Source: Apricaphanius iberus
Taxonomy: Eukaryota; Chordata; Actinopteri; Cyprinodontiformes; Aphaniidae
Length of the DNA: 64,000 nucleotides
Direction: 5' to 3'
Assembly: GCA_028564705.1 (NCBI GenBank)
Contig: JAPXFQ010001355.1
Coordinates: 1 to 64,000, forward strand
A program made the translations under genes and the position numbers. The notes under the pieces were generated by a model that did no database searches, had not been told where the DNA came from, and was given only the letters and a program-made list of their open reading frames with translations. This document shows positions 1 to 10,418 of this stretch, in pieces (the first letter of the stretch is position 1; the number at the start of each line of letters is the position of its first letter).

Positions 1-559
1 AGTAATAACAGTGTAATCAAATGTAGTTACACTGTAATTACCAAGTACTTACCAGGTAATTATCCAGTATTAACAAGATAGTTTTCTAAATCCGGTAGTT
101 AAAAATATTTAACTGAGGTTATTATTTGGTAATTAGATGTATTTAGTAAGTAATAACAGTGTAATCAAATGTAGTTACTTTGTAATTACCAAGTACTTAC
201 CAGGTAATTATCCAGTATTAACAAGATAGTTTTCTGACTACGACCTGGCATTTACCCAATAGTTACCTAGTGGATACATGTGTCTATATGTCACTTTGTT
301 AGGCTGATAGTAATTTATGTGGTAATTACCAGGTATTTACTCAAAAAATATCACATATTTACCTGGTAGTTATCTCATATTTACCCGGTAAATACCAACT
401 AGTTCCCTAGTATTTACTAGATATATACCGCAAACTACCATGTATTTATCCAAGCATTATGATATTATTATAGATTATTTATTACCAATCAACCTGTGCA
501 GTGACGGTGAGGGTAGTAATCACTCTGGTCTTTACCTGGTAATTACCCAGAATTTACCC

Positions 560-1060
560 TGCAAGGAAGGTGGAACTGTACTGTAAAAGGAAGCGTGGTT
601 TGTTTCAATTATATTACCATGTACTTTCCTGGTAATTAGTAGTGGCATTACAGGTATGGTAGTTTTTACTTTGTCATTGTTACTTGGCAATAATTCATAC
701 TTTCCTAGTAATTAACAAATATTTTCTCACATATGATCATATATTTACCTCATAATTACCCAGAATTTACCCAGTAAGGAAGGTGTAACTGTACTGTAAA
801 AGGAAGTGTGGTTTGTTTCAATGATATTACCATGTACTTTCCTGGTAATTGTAGGTTATAATCCTCTACCACCCATCAGGGAGTGTAGTGTTGAACATGG
901 TACCTCTCATATTTCCCTAGTAATTATCAGGTAAATATCAGGGTGATATCAGAGTTTTACAGAGAAGTTATCCTGTAAGGAAGGTGGTACTGTACTGTAA
1001 AAGGCAGCATGGATTGTTTCAATGATGTTACCATGTACTTTCCTTGCAATTGTAGATTAT
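560..1060 (+). repeat. Subterminal repeat modules
   Basis: A module of roughly 200 bp recurs here. Each copy carries GTAAGGAAGGTGnAACTGTA, then CTGTAAAAGGAAG, a GTTTGTTTCAATnATATTAC segment and a CCATGTACTTTCCTGG box. Further copies lie at 2980-3280 and, inverted, at 11460-11960. Arrays of short motifs next to transposon ends are typical transposase-binding regions; that role is inferred. Confidence 0.65.
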
Positions 1061-1241
1061 AATCCTCTACCACCCTACACCCAGGGGGTGTATTTTTGAA
1101 CATGGTATATAGCAAAAACTCCCATATTTCCCTAGTAATTACCAGGTATTTACCCAGTAATTTGGAACTTGTACCACATACATTCCAAAACATTATCAAG
1201 TAAAAACTTGTAAGTTACTATTGGCTCCTAGTTACCATGCG

Positions 1242-1770
1242 ATCGGCCACTCGCTTCCGGAGAGTGTATGGGGCGCCAACATTCAAACCCCGGCGGGAAG
1301 ATTTTCACAATAAAAGTCAGAGCTGAGAGACAGAGAGAGTAAATATGCACAGACACAGAATTTCTGTTTCACACTTGTACGCACCTGCAGATGGGGTTCA
1401 GTCAGAACTGGACCATGGTCTGCGGGGTTGTACCATTTTTATTAAAGAAGAACAAAGAAAAGTATTCACATGACTTATTCTCCTCCCACCAGACTTTTTA
1501 TTACCAAGGTCTCCCGAGTTATAGCTTATAATTTTATGCCATCCTCCAAAGCTTTCTTAACTAAACATCCTGCTTTACAAACATGCCATAAAACTTTAGA
1601 AATAAGTTTTACGACTTAAAAGCTTAGCCCCATAAACCATACTGACAAACCCATCATGCAAGCTAATTAAAACAGACTTTTACTTTCTGAACACCAACCA
1701 AGGACTATACAAACATATTCAATACGAGACCGTTGCACAAAGTAGCCCCAAAAAAATATGAGTCACGACA
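1242..1770 (-). repeat. LTR-like block in the left arm
   Basis: This segment and its inverted partner at 10735-11275 look like part of an LTR. In the right-arm orientation there is an AATAAAA signal (near 11067), a CT-rich stretch, and then TGGCGCCCC, which resembles a primer-binding site complementary to a tRNA 3' end. No flanking duplication or TG...CA ends are clear, so this is a tentative reading. The block was present before the arms were duplicated or homogenised, because both arms carry it. Confidence 0.3.
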
Positions 1771-2075
1771 TTACCCAGTAAGTAAGGTGTAACTGTACTG
1801 TAAAAGGAAGCCTTGTTTGTTCCTATACTATGACCATGTTCTTACAATACCCTTTGCTCTTTGAAAATGTTCTACAATCTTACCAGGTAAGACCAGGAAA
1901 GTGTACAATTTATAGAGTAAGTGGAAACTGTACAATAAAAGAAAGCCTTTGCACAATAAATAATATACAAATTTCCCTTCAGGATCAATAAAGTAAACTT
2001 AACTAGTGTTTTATTCAATCAGAAAACAATGGCAACAGAGGTGAAGACAACACAGAACAGTAATTCATCACTTGT

Positions 2076-2542
2076 TACAGTTTGTAAAATGTTCTTATGT
2101 CTTTAAATAAGCGTCCAAGAATGCCCTTTCTATGCTCTTTCCCGAGCCAGTGGTTCCACTCAATGAACCTTAAGTTCATCTTCAAGGCCTTCTCTGTCAG
2201 GTTGCCCCTGTACCTGTAGATGTCCTCCTTGTAAGTCCGCCACGCCCGTTCAATGTGCTGCGTATGGGCACCAGTCCCAGGGTGGACAAAATACCTCTTG
2301 TGATTTACTTGGTAGTGTATGTAGCCGTCATGGGACAACAATTATACTGCAGAATATACCACCCCACTCCCTAGTATTTTGCCATGTCTAACATATTTTT
2401 CTTATGTTTGGGACCAATCACCTCCTGGATCGAGTTTTCAACCATTTTAAAACAGGGCGTCTACGGGCACCGCCTGACTTCCATCATCCCAAAGACCCAC
2501 GAGCGACGTGCCCAGGTCTTTCCAAATCGTTCCAAGGCCATA
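2076..2542 (-). pseudogene. Broken inverted copy of Merlin transposase exon 4
   Basis: On the - strand this copies the last transposase exon (9957-10418), including the TATGGCC exon start after a CAG acceptor and the TAA stop. The C-terminal part is open for 88 codons with few changes from the right-arm copy. About 45 bases at 2342-2387 are replaced by unrelated sequence, which removes the SDCW motif holding the second catalytic aspartate and destroys the frame. It exists because exon 4 lies within the inverted repeat. It cannot supply the exon by itself. Confidence 0.85.
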
Positions 2543-2832
2543 CTGAAAAAAAAGCAAAATGTGTCATGTTAAAGGCAGTCCAACTTAAATGCATCATTTG
2601 AGCATGTTAAAGTCTCAATCACTTTGGTGCTTGTTGAAAAACTCCATGCTCATTTTAATATTGTCAGGCATATGACCAATTCATAGGGCTAGCTCAAGAA
2701 CCAACACTTTTACTTGTTAATAAAAACACATTTCTAGTCAGATTTTTCAATGTAGACCCCATTTGGCATAGGCATTTGGATCAGGGTTCCCACACCTACA
2801 TCAATTTTAATGACCTTTCAAGGACTCCAAAT

Positions 2833-3280
2833 GTACTTTCCTGGTAATTGTAGGTTATAATCCTCTACCACCCATCAGGGGGTGTACTTTTGAACATGGT
2901 ACCTGGCAAAAACTCCCATATTTCCCTAATAATTACCAAGTAAATATCAGATAAATATCAGACTTTTACAGAGTAGTTACCCTGTAAGAAAGGTGGAACT
3001 GTACTGTAAAAGGAAGCGTGGTTTGTTTCAATTATATTACCATGTACTTTTCCTGGCAATTAGTAGGGGTATTACAGGTATTGTAGTTTTTACTGTGTCA
3101 TTGTTACTTGGAAATAATTCATACTTCCCTAGTAATTAACAGATATTTTCTCAAATATGATCATATATTTACCTCATAATTACCCAGAATTTACCCAGTA
3201 AGGAAGGTGTAACTGTACTGTAAAAGGAAGTGTGGTTTGTTCCAATGATATTACCATGTACTTTCCTTTACATGAAGATA
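2833..3280 (+). repeat. Extra subterminal module block outside the paired arm
   Basis: Immediately inside the left arm, where the right arm has transposase intron 3 instead, lies a second copy of the subterminal modules seen at 560-1060. The join at 2832/2833 is abrupt. It looks like a patch copied from the outer arm, which makes the two arms asymmetric. Confidence 0.6.
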
Positions 3281-3838
3281 CAATGTATTTTGTACACTCC
3301 TTCACACAACCTATGAAAAATATGCAAAAACAGGTGAACTGTCAAAGAGACTAACTTTAATCCTCTTAATCTGCAAAACAGTGAACTTAAAGAGAGTAAC
3401 TTCAATACTCAGAACAGTGGCATAGCTTTCAAGTGTACATATATTTCAAAACAAGTAGGGCATGTTATAAAAAAGTGCATAAGGTGCAAACCGCAGTGGC
3501 ATCTTGTAAGGAATCTAACACCCAAAAAAGTGTCTGGGTCAAAAGAGGTAGAAATAATTGCAACAAAATAAAATGTGCTGATCCAAATTGCACTGACAAT
3601 GCCTAGTACAAAATAAAATGAGTAAGGCTGACAACATCCTAGTGGAAATGGCCGGGAGTGGCTAGTCAGCCGTTATTGAACAATATGAAACTCTAGGGGC
3701 AAAGATAAAAAATCTTTGGAGAAAGAAACCAGGGTCCAACTACACACTAAAATGTTTTTGGAAAAAAGAAATTTGGTTGAATCCCCACCAGACACAACAA
3801 AAAGACAGTGAAATTACTGCACTTTAGGGCTTGATCCC

Positions 3839-6193
3839 TCACTTTGGCATTTTGTATTTGATAGGCAGCAGCTCTGTGGCCTTCCTCATTTTTTTGATTT
3901 TTTCCTGCAGGGGTTTGTTGGCATCTACAAATGCCTTGCATAATTTTGCATAGTTCGCTAAAGTCATTTTTTATTTGAAAAGGGGCAGCTCCCCAAAGTC
4001 TTCGCCCTCTGTAGCCATCAAGACATCTGCAATGACCGCAGTGCCTGCAATAGTATTCCTATCCACTCTGAGTTCTTCACAGGTGTTGGTCATGCTGCGG
4101 TTCCGCCTGTAGACTTTTAGGACCGCTTTGTAGCGGTGGACAACATCCTCTGGGCTCAGAACTACAAAACAGATCATCAAAAGAAAATACAGATTAACAC
4201 TGTGTAATAATTCCAAATATATTTATAATCCTGACATAACCTGAAGATCAGGGGTTAAACCAGTCATCTTGTGTCTGCAGTGCACTACCCCCCATGTTTA
4301 AATTGATACACTTGTGGATACTATCTACGTAGCTGTTTCGTAATAGGGCTAGCCTTGACTCTGGTAAATATAGCCTGTAAGATTGTGTTTGGGTGGAGGG
4401 GAGCATTATGCCACATCAAGAATAAAAAAATCTATACATGTTAGCATGCTACACTGAAATTAAGATGGAAATGTGACTGCAGTGTCACAATAAAAGATGC
4501 TTCCACAAACATATCTTTCATATACTTTGTTAGGACCATGTGACAGGAGTCTTAAAGCTCTTTGCATAAGTCATTAGCTACCAGGTCATGTAGCTTTAAT
4601 GTAATCAAAATAAATAAAAACAAATAAAAATGTTCCCTTCAATGTATAAAATGGGGTGCATTTACCACATTTCTGAACATTTATTTATATAAATAAATAA
4701 ATAGTGTGTAATTTGGCTGAAATGTGATGAACAGTGCTTTTTTTCTATGCGTTGTTCAAGAAGCAACAGAAATGTGAGCCAATCTTTTTTCAGATGGCGG
4801 GTTACCTCTCTTTCCAAATGATGAGGGTTTTTTGGATTTGCTCTTCTTCCAGTCATCATCAGAGGAGTCTTAAGACCCATGTTTTTTGTGTTTCTTCTTA
4901 CACTTCCTCTTCCCATCCTCATAGGAGTCATCTGAGTCTGAAGAGTCAGAGGAAACCACAATTTTGCGTTGCCCTTCAATTTAGAAAAATAAAATGTTAG
5001 AAGTTAGCAAATCTATGAGTTTGAGTCCAAGTTCTCTTTAATATTATTATGATTTTCATTTATCACATGAAAAGAACATCAGCATCACGAAACCAGAAAA
5101 AACAGATAAGGGGGGCTGGGGTACAGTACTTAAAAATTTGAGTTCATTTCAGTTCACCATAATCAATATAAATCTATTCTGATTTTGTTGTAATTGTTGT
5201 AGGTAATTCTAAAAATATTTTGTGGTCCCCACAGTCTAAAATATGGTTCTCTAGCCTGTAGTGCTGCATGCAGGGCAGACGTATTGCGGCAACCGGACCT
5301 CGTACAGGCTCACGGCTGACGTGGTGAATTTGTTTGAAAAGGCAAAATGGTTGCAGTTGCAGAGATATGTCAGCCCTGCATCCAGTGAAATAGTGGACAG
5401 TGGGGGTTTGGCGATTTTAAGTCGCTGACTAAACACTCTTTCAGTGATTGCTGTCAGAATATAGAGCCATTTAAAACTTATTTTAACAAGAAACCCTTGC
5501 TTGATGTTCCTTTAACTAATCAAGACTCCTTTTAGATTGTATTTACAACCTTCCATTTTTGTTTTGAGGGAACAGTACACTGTAGATACCTTTTGATGTT
5601 GTGTGGCCAAACTCTGGGTGGAGAGCCTTCTCTCAGTTGAAGTCACGCTTTTAGCAATCGGTTCTCCTCTTTCAAGAGACGGATTTCTTCTTTCAGTAGC
5701 TGGTTCTCCCCTTTTAATTTTTGAAAGTCACCCTTTAACTTTGCCATGGTAGGTGCCTTGGTTGGTGCATTTTGTTGACTCTCTTCAACTACAAAAAGTG
5801 CAAAAAGAGGTATTAAATACTTATTAGTTTAGGATTATTGCAATATTTTCATCATCACTCCAAACTTTGTGTTTAGTCATAAGATAATTTATGGCCTTTA
5901 CACTTCTAAGCTTTGTAGGTCCCTGAGGTATGTGAACTAAAATTAAGATGAAAAGCATTTAGGGGGTTTAGCTCCTCTTTAAGAATAGAGTTCCTGACAG
6001 CCTGGCGCCATGCAAGATCAATTTATATACAACAAAGATGAATAAAAAGCAGTTAGTTTATGGTTACAACTGGCTATGGTGAAAACTGAAAATGATTTAT
6101 CTTATCATCATTGTTGTCAGACTTGATCAACATTGCAGAGGTCTCCTCTGGTGTGGTGTGCTGTTTTCTTTTTGTTTTGCGTGTGTTCGGCAT
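3839..6193 (-). pseudogene. CCDC106-like coiled-coil companion gene of the Merlin-type element (two in-frame stops)
   Basis: Four coding pieces read leftward. The N-terminal exon begins at ATG 6193 (MPNTRKTKRKQ, basic). An exon at 5643-5788 is a leucine heptad coiled coil, with GENQLLKEEIRLLKEENRLL visible. An exon at 4806-4973 has an acidic Ser/Asp run followed by a Lys-rich run. The last exon (3839-4161) carries SPEDVVHRYKAVLKVY, DRNTIAGTAVIADV and a tail ending LLPIKYKMPK. The 4806-4973 and 3839-4161 exons join in frame at gtaacc/ttttgtag. This order matches vertebrate CCDC106-like proteins, which are numerous in fish. Stops at 4870-4872 and 3971-3973 interrupt otherwise conserved reading, so this copy looks dead or edited by unseen splicing. 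The junctions between the first three pieces are not fully resolved. It sits head-to-head with the transposase gene; a DNA-binding or nuclear helper role is inferred. Confidence 0.7.
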
Positions 6194-7499
6194 GACTACA
6201 AGGGGTAAAGGAAATAAATTAAGATACATTTTTCAGAAAGTAAAAAAAAACAAAAAAACATTTGTAAACATTGTCAAGAGAAATTCATCAAAACTCCACT
6301 TTTAAGTAGTGTGTATTTAATGTCTCTTCTGTATGAATACAAAATTCTCAGCTATGATTAAATAAACAGACTCTCTGAGAAGTCATCATATCTCATCATA
6401 TCTCGCTAATGTAATAATAGACATAACAGTGTTCTACCAAATTAGTTCCCAAAGTAAGGTCAAGAGACACCCAGGGGTCCTTGAGGGTGTTCCAGCATGG
6501 GGCTCCCCAGCAAAATTTGTTAATAATTAGTTAATAGAGCAAAAAAATTAGTTGAAACACTAATACGGCTACATTGGAATATTTTCTAAACTTTTTAACA
6601 ACACAGGTCTTGTATGAGGGTCACTGGCACAAACATTGTTCAGATATGTATATGTATTGTAAATACTTTACTTATTTTCATGATTTTTTTTCTATTATTG
6701 TCTGTAAAATTATCAAATTAATGAATAAAGTGGAGAGGAGAAATAGTTAAGGTGCTGCTATATATTCTTCAATAAACTACATTCAGCCTCTAATCTTTTA
6801 AGAAGAATGACATGAAGCCCATGTGTCAAAGCTGTCATATTATCATACTGTTGATAGTTATATAAAAGATAGCCTTCATTTTATCATTTAGAAATTCAAA
6901 TCTTTTCATCATGTCCTGTTTAGCTGATGCTATTATATTGTTACATTTCACAGAATTGAATCTTATTATAGTATATTTTACCTCAGGTAACATCACCTGA
7001 ACATTTGATTTCATGTCAATACTTCACTGATCATGTGGCTTGTAATGTAGCAGCTATAAACCAGTGTGGATACAGACAGCAGATAAACGTAGGGAAGCTA
7101 AAGACAGACTGACAGCTCAAGACAATATAAATAGAGCGTATGCAAATGTATGGACTGACTCACACGGTTCGACTATGTGTGTAACGCGGTAGACAAATTC
7201 CGGTGTTAAACGTGAATATATACAGTGAACGGTCTCGACTATCCCTGTCTTGAGAAAAGTAGGGGTCGCATGTCTTTCTTACCAAGGTGGAGGTATTGCA
7301 GAATATCCGTAGGTGGTTGTTGTCCGACTCCAACTTGCGTCCAAGTTTTTCTCGCTCGTGCCCCTCACGTTGTTCCGTGTGCTACGTAACATGCGTCATT
7401 ACGTGTGCTCCGTTGAATTCCCGCGGCGCGAACAGAGCGCTACTTTCTCGGAGATGCTTGTCCGTGCAGTTTGAGACCGACTACTCTGTAAAGCCTAAC
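6194..7499. promoter_or_regulatory. Shared intergenic region between the divergent genes, with a TATA box
   Basis: These 1.3 kb separate the ATG of the CCDC106-like gene from the transposase ATG. A TATAAATA box at 7126-7133 lies 374 bases before the transposase start. No other coding sequence is convincing. Several ATGs lie between the TATA box and 7500 in other frames, so the leader may be spliced. A promoter for the leftward gene was not identified. Confidence 0.45.
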
Positions 7500-7688
7500 A
7501 TGACTTTGATGAGAAGATTACACGAAACGACAGCGCAAGAACGTAAACAGTTAATAAGATGGCTCCAGGAGGAGAGGCTATTGGCAAAGAAAAAAAGATG
7601 CCCTGTTTGCAACAACAAAATGAAATTCAAAAGGACGAACACGACCAAGGACGGCTATCGATGGTAACGGATGAGCATCATTGCCACA

Positions 7689-7728
<40 letters not shown>

Positions 7729-10418
7729 ATACATTTAAGTCAATGGAGAGTTGCATGTATTTTCACCCTAAAAAAGACCATATTGACAATCTAATGTTCT
7801 ATCATAATGTATGTTACTCCTTCTAAATATTATTTACAGTGCATGGCCTACTATGTTGAAGAAATGATTGAAATACTATATTGACAAGACTGCAAGAATA
7901 GAGCACATAATACAGCAAATATAGTTTAAAAATTAATGTTAACCTCTTCACTACTAGTCATGTTAAGGTTAGGAAAATGTTTAGATCTTTATGCAAAATC
8001 TTTGCAAAATACACACTTTGAAAACCTGTGCACTAGATTACTTTCTGGATTAACCCAAAAAGTTCCAAAATAACAAGAGTCAAAAGAATAGCAAAAAAGT
8101 AGGCTACAACAAAATTGAAAATTTTAAAATGTATGCAAAAAGTCCATATTTTTTGGAAAAATAAATTAAGCTACAGCAAAGTCAAAAAAATTGGCAAAAA
8201 AGTTTAGCACATAGCACATTTTTCAATTGTGGTCATATGTGTTACAGGAGCTGCAGAAGATCAATTCACAGGGGCAGGAGTATCACCAGGTCCATCAGAG
8301 ATGGCTCAATATTCTCCCGGTCTCACATGTCATTATCATCATGGATGGAAATTATGCACAGGTTGGTTGCTCTCTTTCTCCCTCCCACTTCAATTAATAT
8401 GGCTTTGTAGGCATGATGTAACAGAACATATTTTGACAAGTTAAACATTTATGTCTTATCCTCTTTCTCAAGATGCATAAAATATGTTTTGCTACATAAT
8501 AATAATACTAATTAAATTAACATTTGCTTTTTTTTCAACCTAGTCAATTGCATATTATCTTTAAGACTATTCCAATCAGGCTGACCTGATACTGTACAAG
8601 CAGATACAACATGTACAGAGTGTCTTGATTAGAATTTCTGTAAAACTCAGATTGGTAGAGAATCGAATTACCTTCTGCTGACATGTTTCGGCGTTACACT
8701 TCCGCCTTCATCAGAGCTATCGTTGATCGTGTTGTTGCCTCCGTTTATGTGTGGGCAGCAGGGGACGGTGTCGCCCCCTGCTGCTTGCTTCTCCCCTGGC
8801 GATGATGCAGTCCCAGCTGTGATCTAATGTGTAGACTCCATCATCCCGGTTCATGGTGTTATGTGCACGTCTTCTTATTTCTATCGCTTCCTTAATCCAT
8901 CTTCTGTATTTTTGTTGTTCTGTGTTGATGATCCTTGTGTTGTCCCAGTCCATGTTATGGTTTTCTCTTGTGCAATGGTCCGTTATGGCTGATTTTTTTA
9001 TTGTATTGTATCAACGATAGCTCTGATGAAGGCGGAAGTGTAACGCCGAAACATGTCAGCAGAAGGTAATTCGATTCTCTACCAATCTGAGTTTTACAGA
9101 AATTCTAATCAAGATGTCAACATGACACTCAGAAAGAACATACCGAAGAGATGTACAGAGTGTGTTTAAAATAAATAAATAAATAGCTAAACACGTACAC
9201 ACATATTGCATAGTCAATCTAAAAAAATCCAATAAATCACACATGTTCATCCATCCCAACATGCAACATGGCTATCTGAAGCAACAAAAAAACCCTTATA
9301 ATTACCCCTACCTGACTACAAAACTCACCCATCCTTGTTGCTATTACATAGTTGTTCTCTTTTTTGGGGTCAGTTTGTCACAGGGTTTGAGCAGAAGACA
9401 TGTGGATATGCTAGAGGATGGAGTATGTGGGAGCAGCAAATCACTGACTAGGGTGACTACACTTCTACGGGAAATTTGCTGTGCAGCAGTCAGACGACTA
9501 GAGAGAAGAAGGAAAATGCGAATTGGAGGGAGAAGGGCTTTCGTAGCGATAGATGAAAGCAAGTTCAGACACAAAAGAAAGGTACGTTTGTATTTTGTTA
9601 AAATGTCTATTTCTGTTTTGTGTTGTACATTGCAGTATTAAGTAGCTGTTTAAACAAGGACAAAATGAATTTGGAGTCCTTGAAAGGTCATTAAAATTGA
9701 TGTAGGTGTGGGAACCCTGATCCAAATGCCTATGCCAAATGGGGTCTACATTGAAAAATCTGACTAGAAATGTGTTTTTATTAACAAGTAAAAGTGTTGG
9801 TTCTTGAGCTAGCCCTATGAATTGGTCATATGCCTGACAATATTAAAATGAGCATGGAGTTTTTCAACAAGCACCAAAGTGATTGAGACTTTAACATTCT
9901 CAAATGATGCATTTAAGTTGGACTGCCTTTAAGCATGACATTTTGTTTATTTTCAGTATGGCCTTGGACGATTTGGAAAGACCTGGCAACGTCGCTCGTG
10001 GGTCTTTGGGATGATGGAAGTCAGGCGGTCCCGTAGACGCCCTGTTTTAAAACTGGTTGAAACTCGATCCAGGAGGAGATTGGTCCCAATCATTAGAAAA
10101 TATGTTAGACCTGGAAGTGAAATCATTAGTGATTGCTGGCGTTCCTACAACCAGTTGTCCCATGACGGCTACATACACTACCAAGTAAATCACAAGAGGT
10201 ATTTTGCCCACCCTGGGACTGGTGCCCATACGCAGCACATTGAACGAGCGTGGCGGACTTACAAGGAGGACATCTACAGGTACAGGGGCAACCTGACAGA
10301 GAAGGCCTTGAAGATGAACTTAAGGTTCATTGAGTGGAGCCACTGGCTCGGGAAAGAGCATAGAAAGGGCATTCTTGGACGCTTATTTAAAGACATAAGA
10401 ACATTTTACAAACTGTAA
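7500..10418 (+). CDS. Merlin/IS1016-type (ISXO2-like) DDE transposase, four exons
   Basis: Exons are 7500-7663, 8248-8361, 9374-9581 and 9957-10418, all with GT...AG introns and matching phases, giving 315 residues without a stop. The start is the first ATG in frame. Exon 1 ends in a zinc-ribbon half (CPVCNNKMKF), continued by DGYRWSC across the first junction. Exon 2 carries RDGSIFSRSHMSLSSW, the segment before the catalytic domain. Exon 3 ends with AIDESKF (first catalytic Asp). Exon 4 holds WVFGM, SDCW (second Asp) and HTQHIERAW (catalytic Glu), then RGNLTEKAL and a C-terminal WSHWLGK. These are the hallmarks of the eukaryotic Merlin superfamily, related to bacterial IS1016/IS1595. Family lengths are about 260-340 residues, so this looks complete. 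The enzyme would bind the arms and cut them in the nucleus. Activity is inferred. Confidence 0.88.
7687..7727. repeat. (ATT)n microsatellite
   Basis: About 13 uninterrupted ATT units lie in transposase intron 1. Confidence 0.9.
8677..8717 (-). ncRNA. Minimal hammerhead ribozyme (- strand copy)
   Basis: On the - strand the core CTGATGA (8714-8708) is followed by stem II GGCG/CGCC, then GAAA, a very short ACATGT stem III and cleavage-site C, with stem I GCT/AGC. The order matches type I minimal hammerheads known in Penelope-like terminal repeats, which are thought to act as dimers because stem III is so short. Confidence 0.75.
9020..9060 (+). ncRNA. Minimal hammerhead ribozyme (+ strand copy)
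   Basis: Stem I GCT (9020-9022) pairs with AGC (9058-9060). The core is CTGATGA (9023-9029). Stem II pairs GGCG (9031-9034) with CGCC (9044-9047). GAAA (9048-9051) precedes the ACATGT mini stem III and the cleavage C at 9057. All invariant core bases are present. It mirrors the - strand copy at 8677-8717. Confidence 0.78.

Larger units (their letters stand above)
1..2832 (+). repeat. Left long terminal inverted repeat arm
   Basis: Read on the opposite strand this matches 9669-12526 nearly end to end. Paired landmarks include AGTAATAACAGTGTAATC at 1 with its complement at 12509-12526, the GGCGCC block near 1271 with 11237, and the junction at 2832 with 9669. Small indels separate the arms. 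The arm contains subterminal GTAATTACC modules, an LTR-like block and a damaged copy of transposase exon 4. Confidence 0.85.
8624..9150 (-). mobile_element. Penelope-like retroelement fragment with inverted terminal segments
   Basis: The insert is flanked by a 13-bp direct repeat, ATGTACAGAGTGT (8611-8623 and 9151-9163). Its ends, 8624-8726 and 9010-9113, are inverted copies of about 103 bp. Between them the - strand reads an open C-terminal fragment (8953-8717) with MDWDNTRIINTEQQKYRRWI and DGVYTLDHSWD. These motifs follow the GIY-YIG region in fish Penelope-like elements. The reading frame ends with TAG just at the edge of the terminal segment. 5' truncation, partly inverted terminal repeats and long target duplications are known for this class. 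It lies in intron 2 of the Merlin transposase and is younger than its host. Confidence 0.82.

Noticed and set aside
957..1199. 80-codon frame on the - strand and its mirror at 11318-11560
   Set aside because: The two are the same subterminal repeat sequence in the two arms and have no coding features.
7287..7499. Upstream extension of the transposase frame
   Set aside because: The extension begins at GTG and has no ATG before 7500; its Cys/Ser-rich residues match no part of the family, so I start at 7500.
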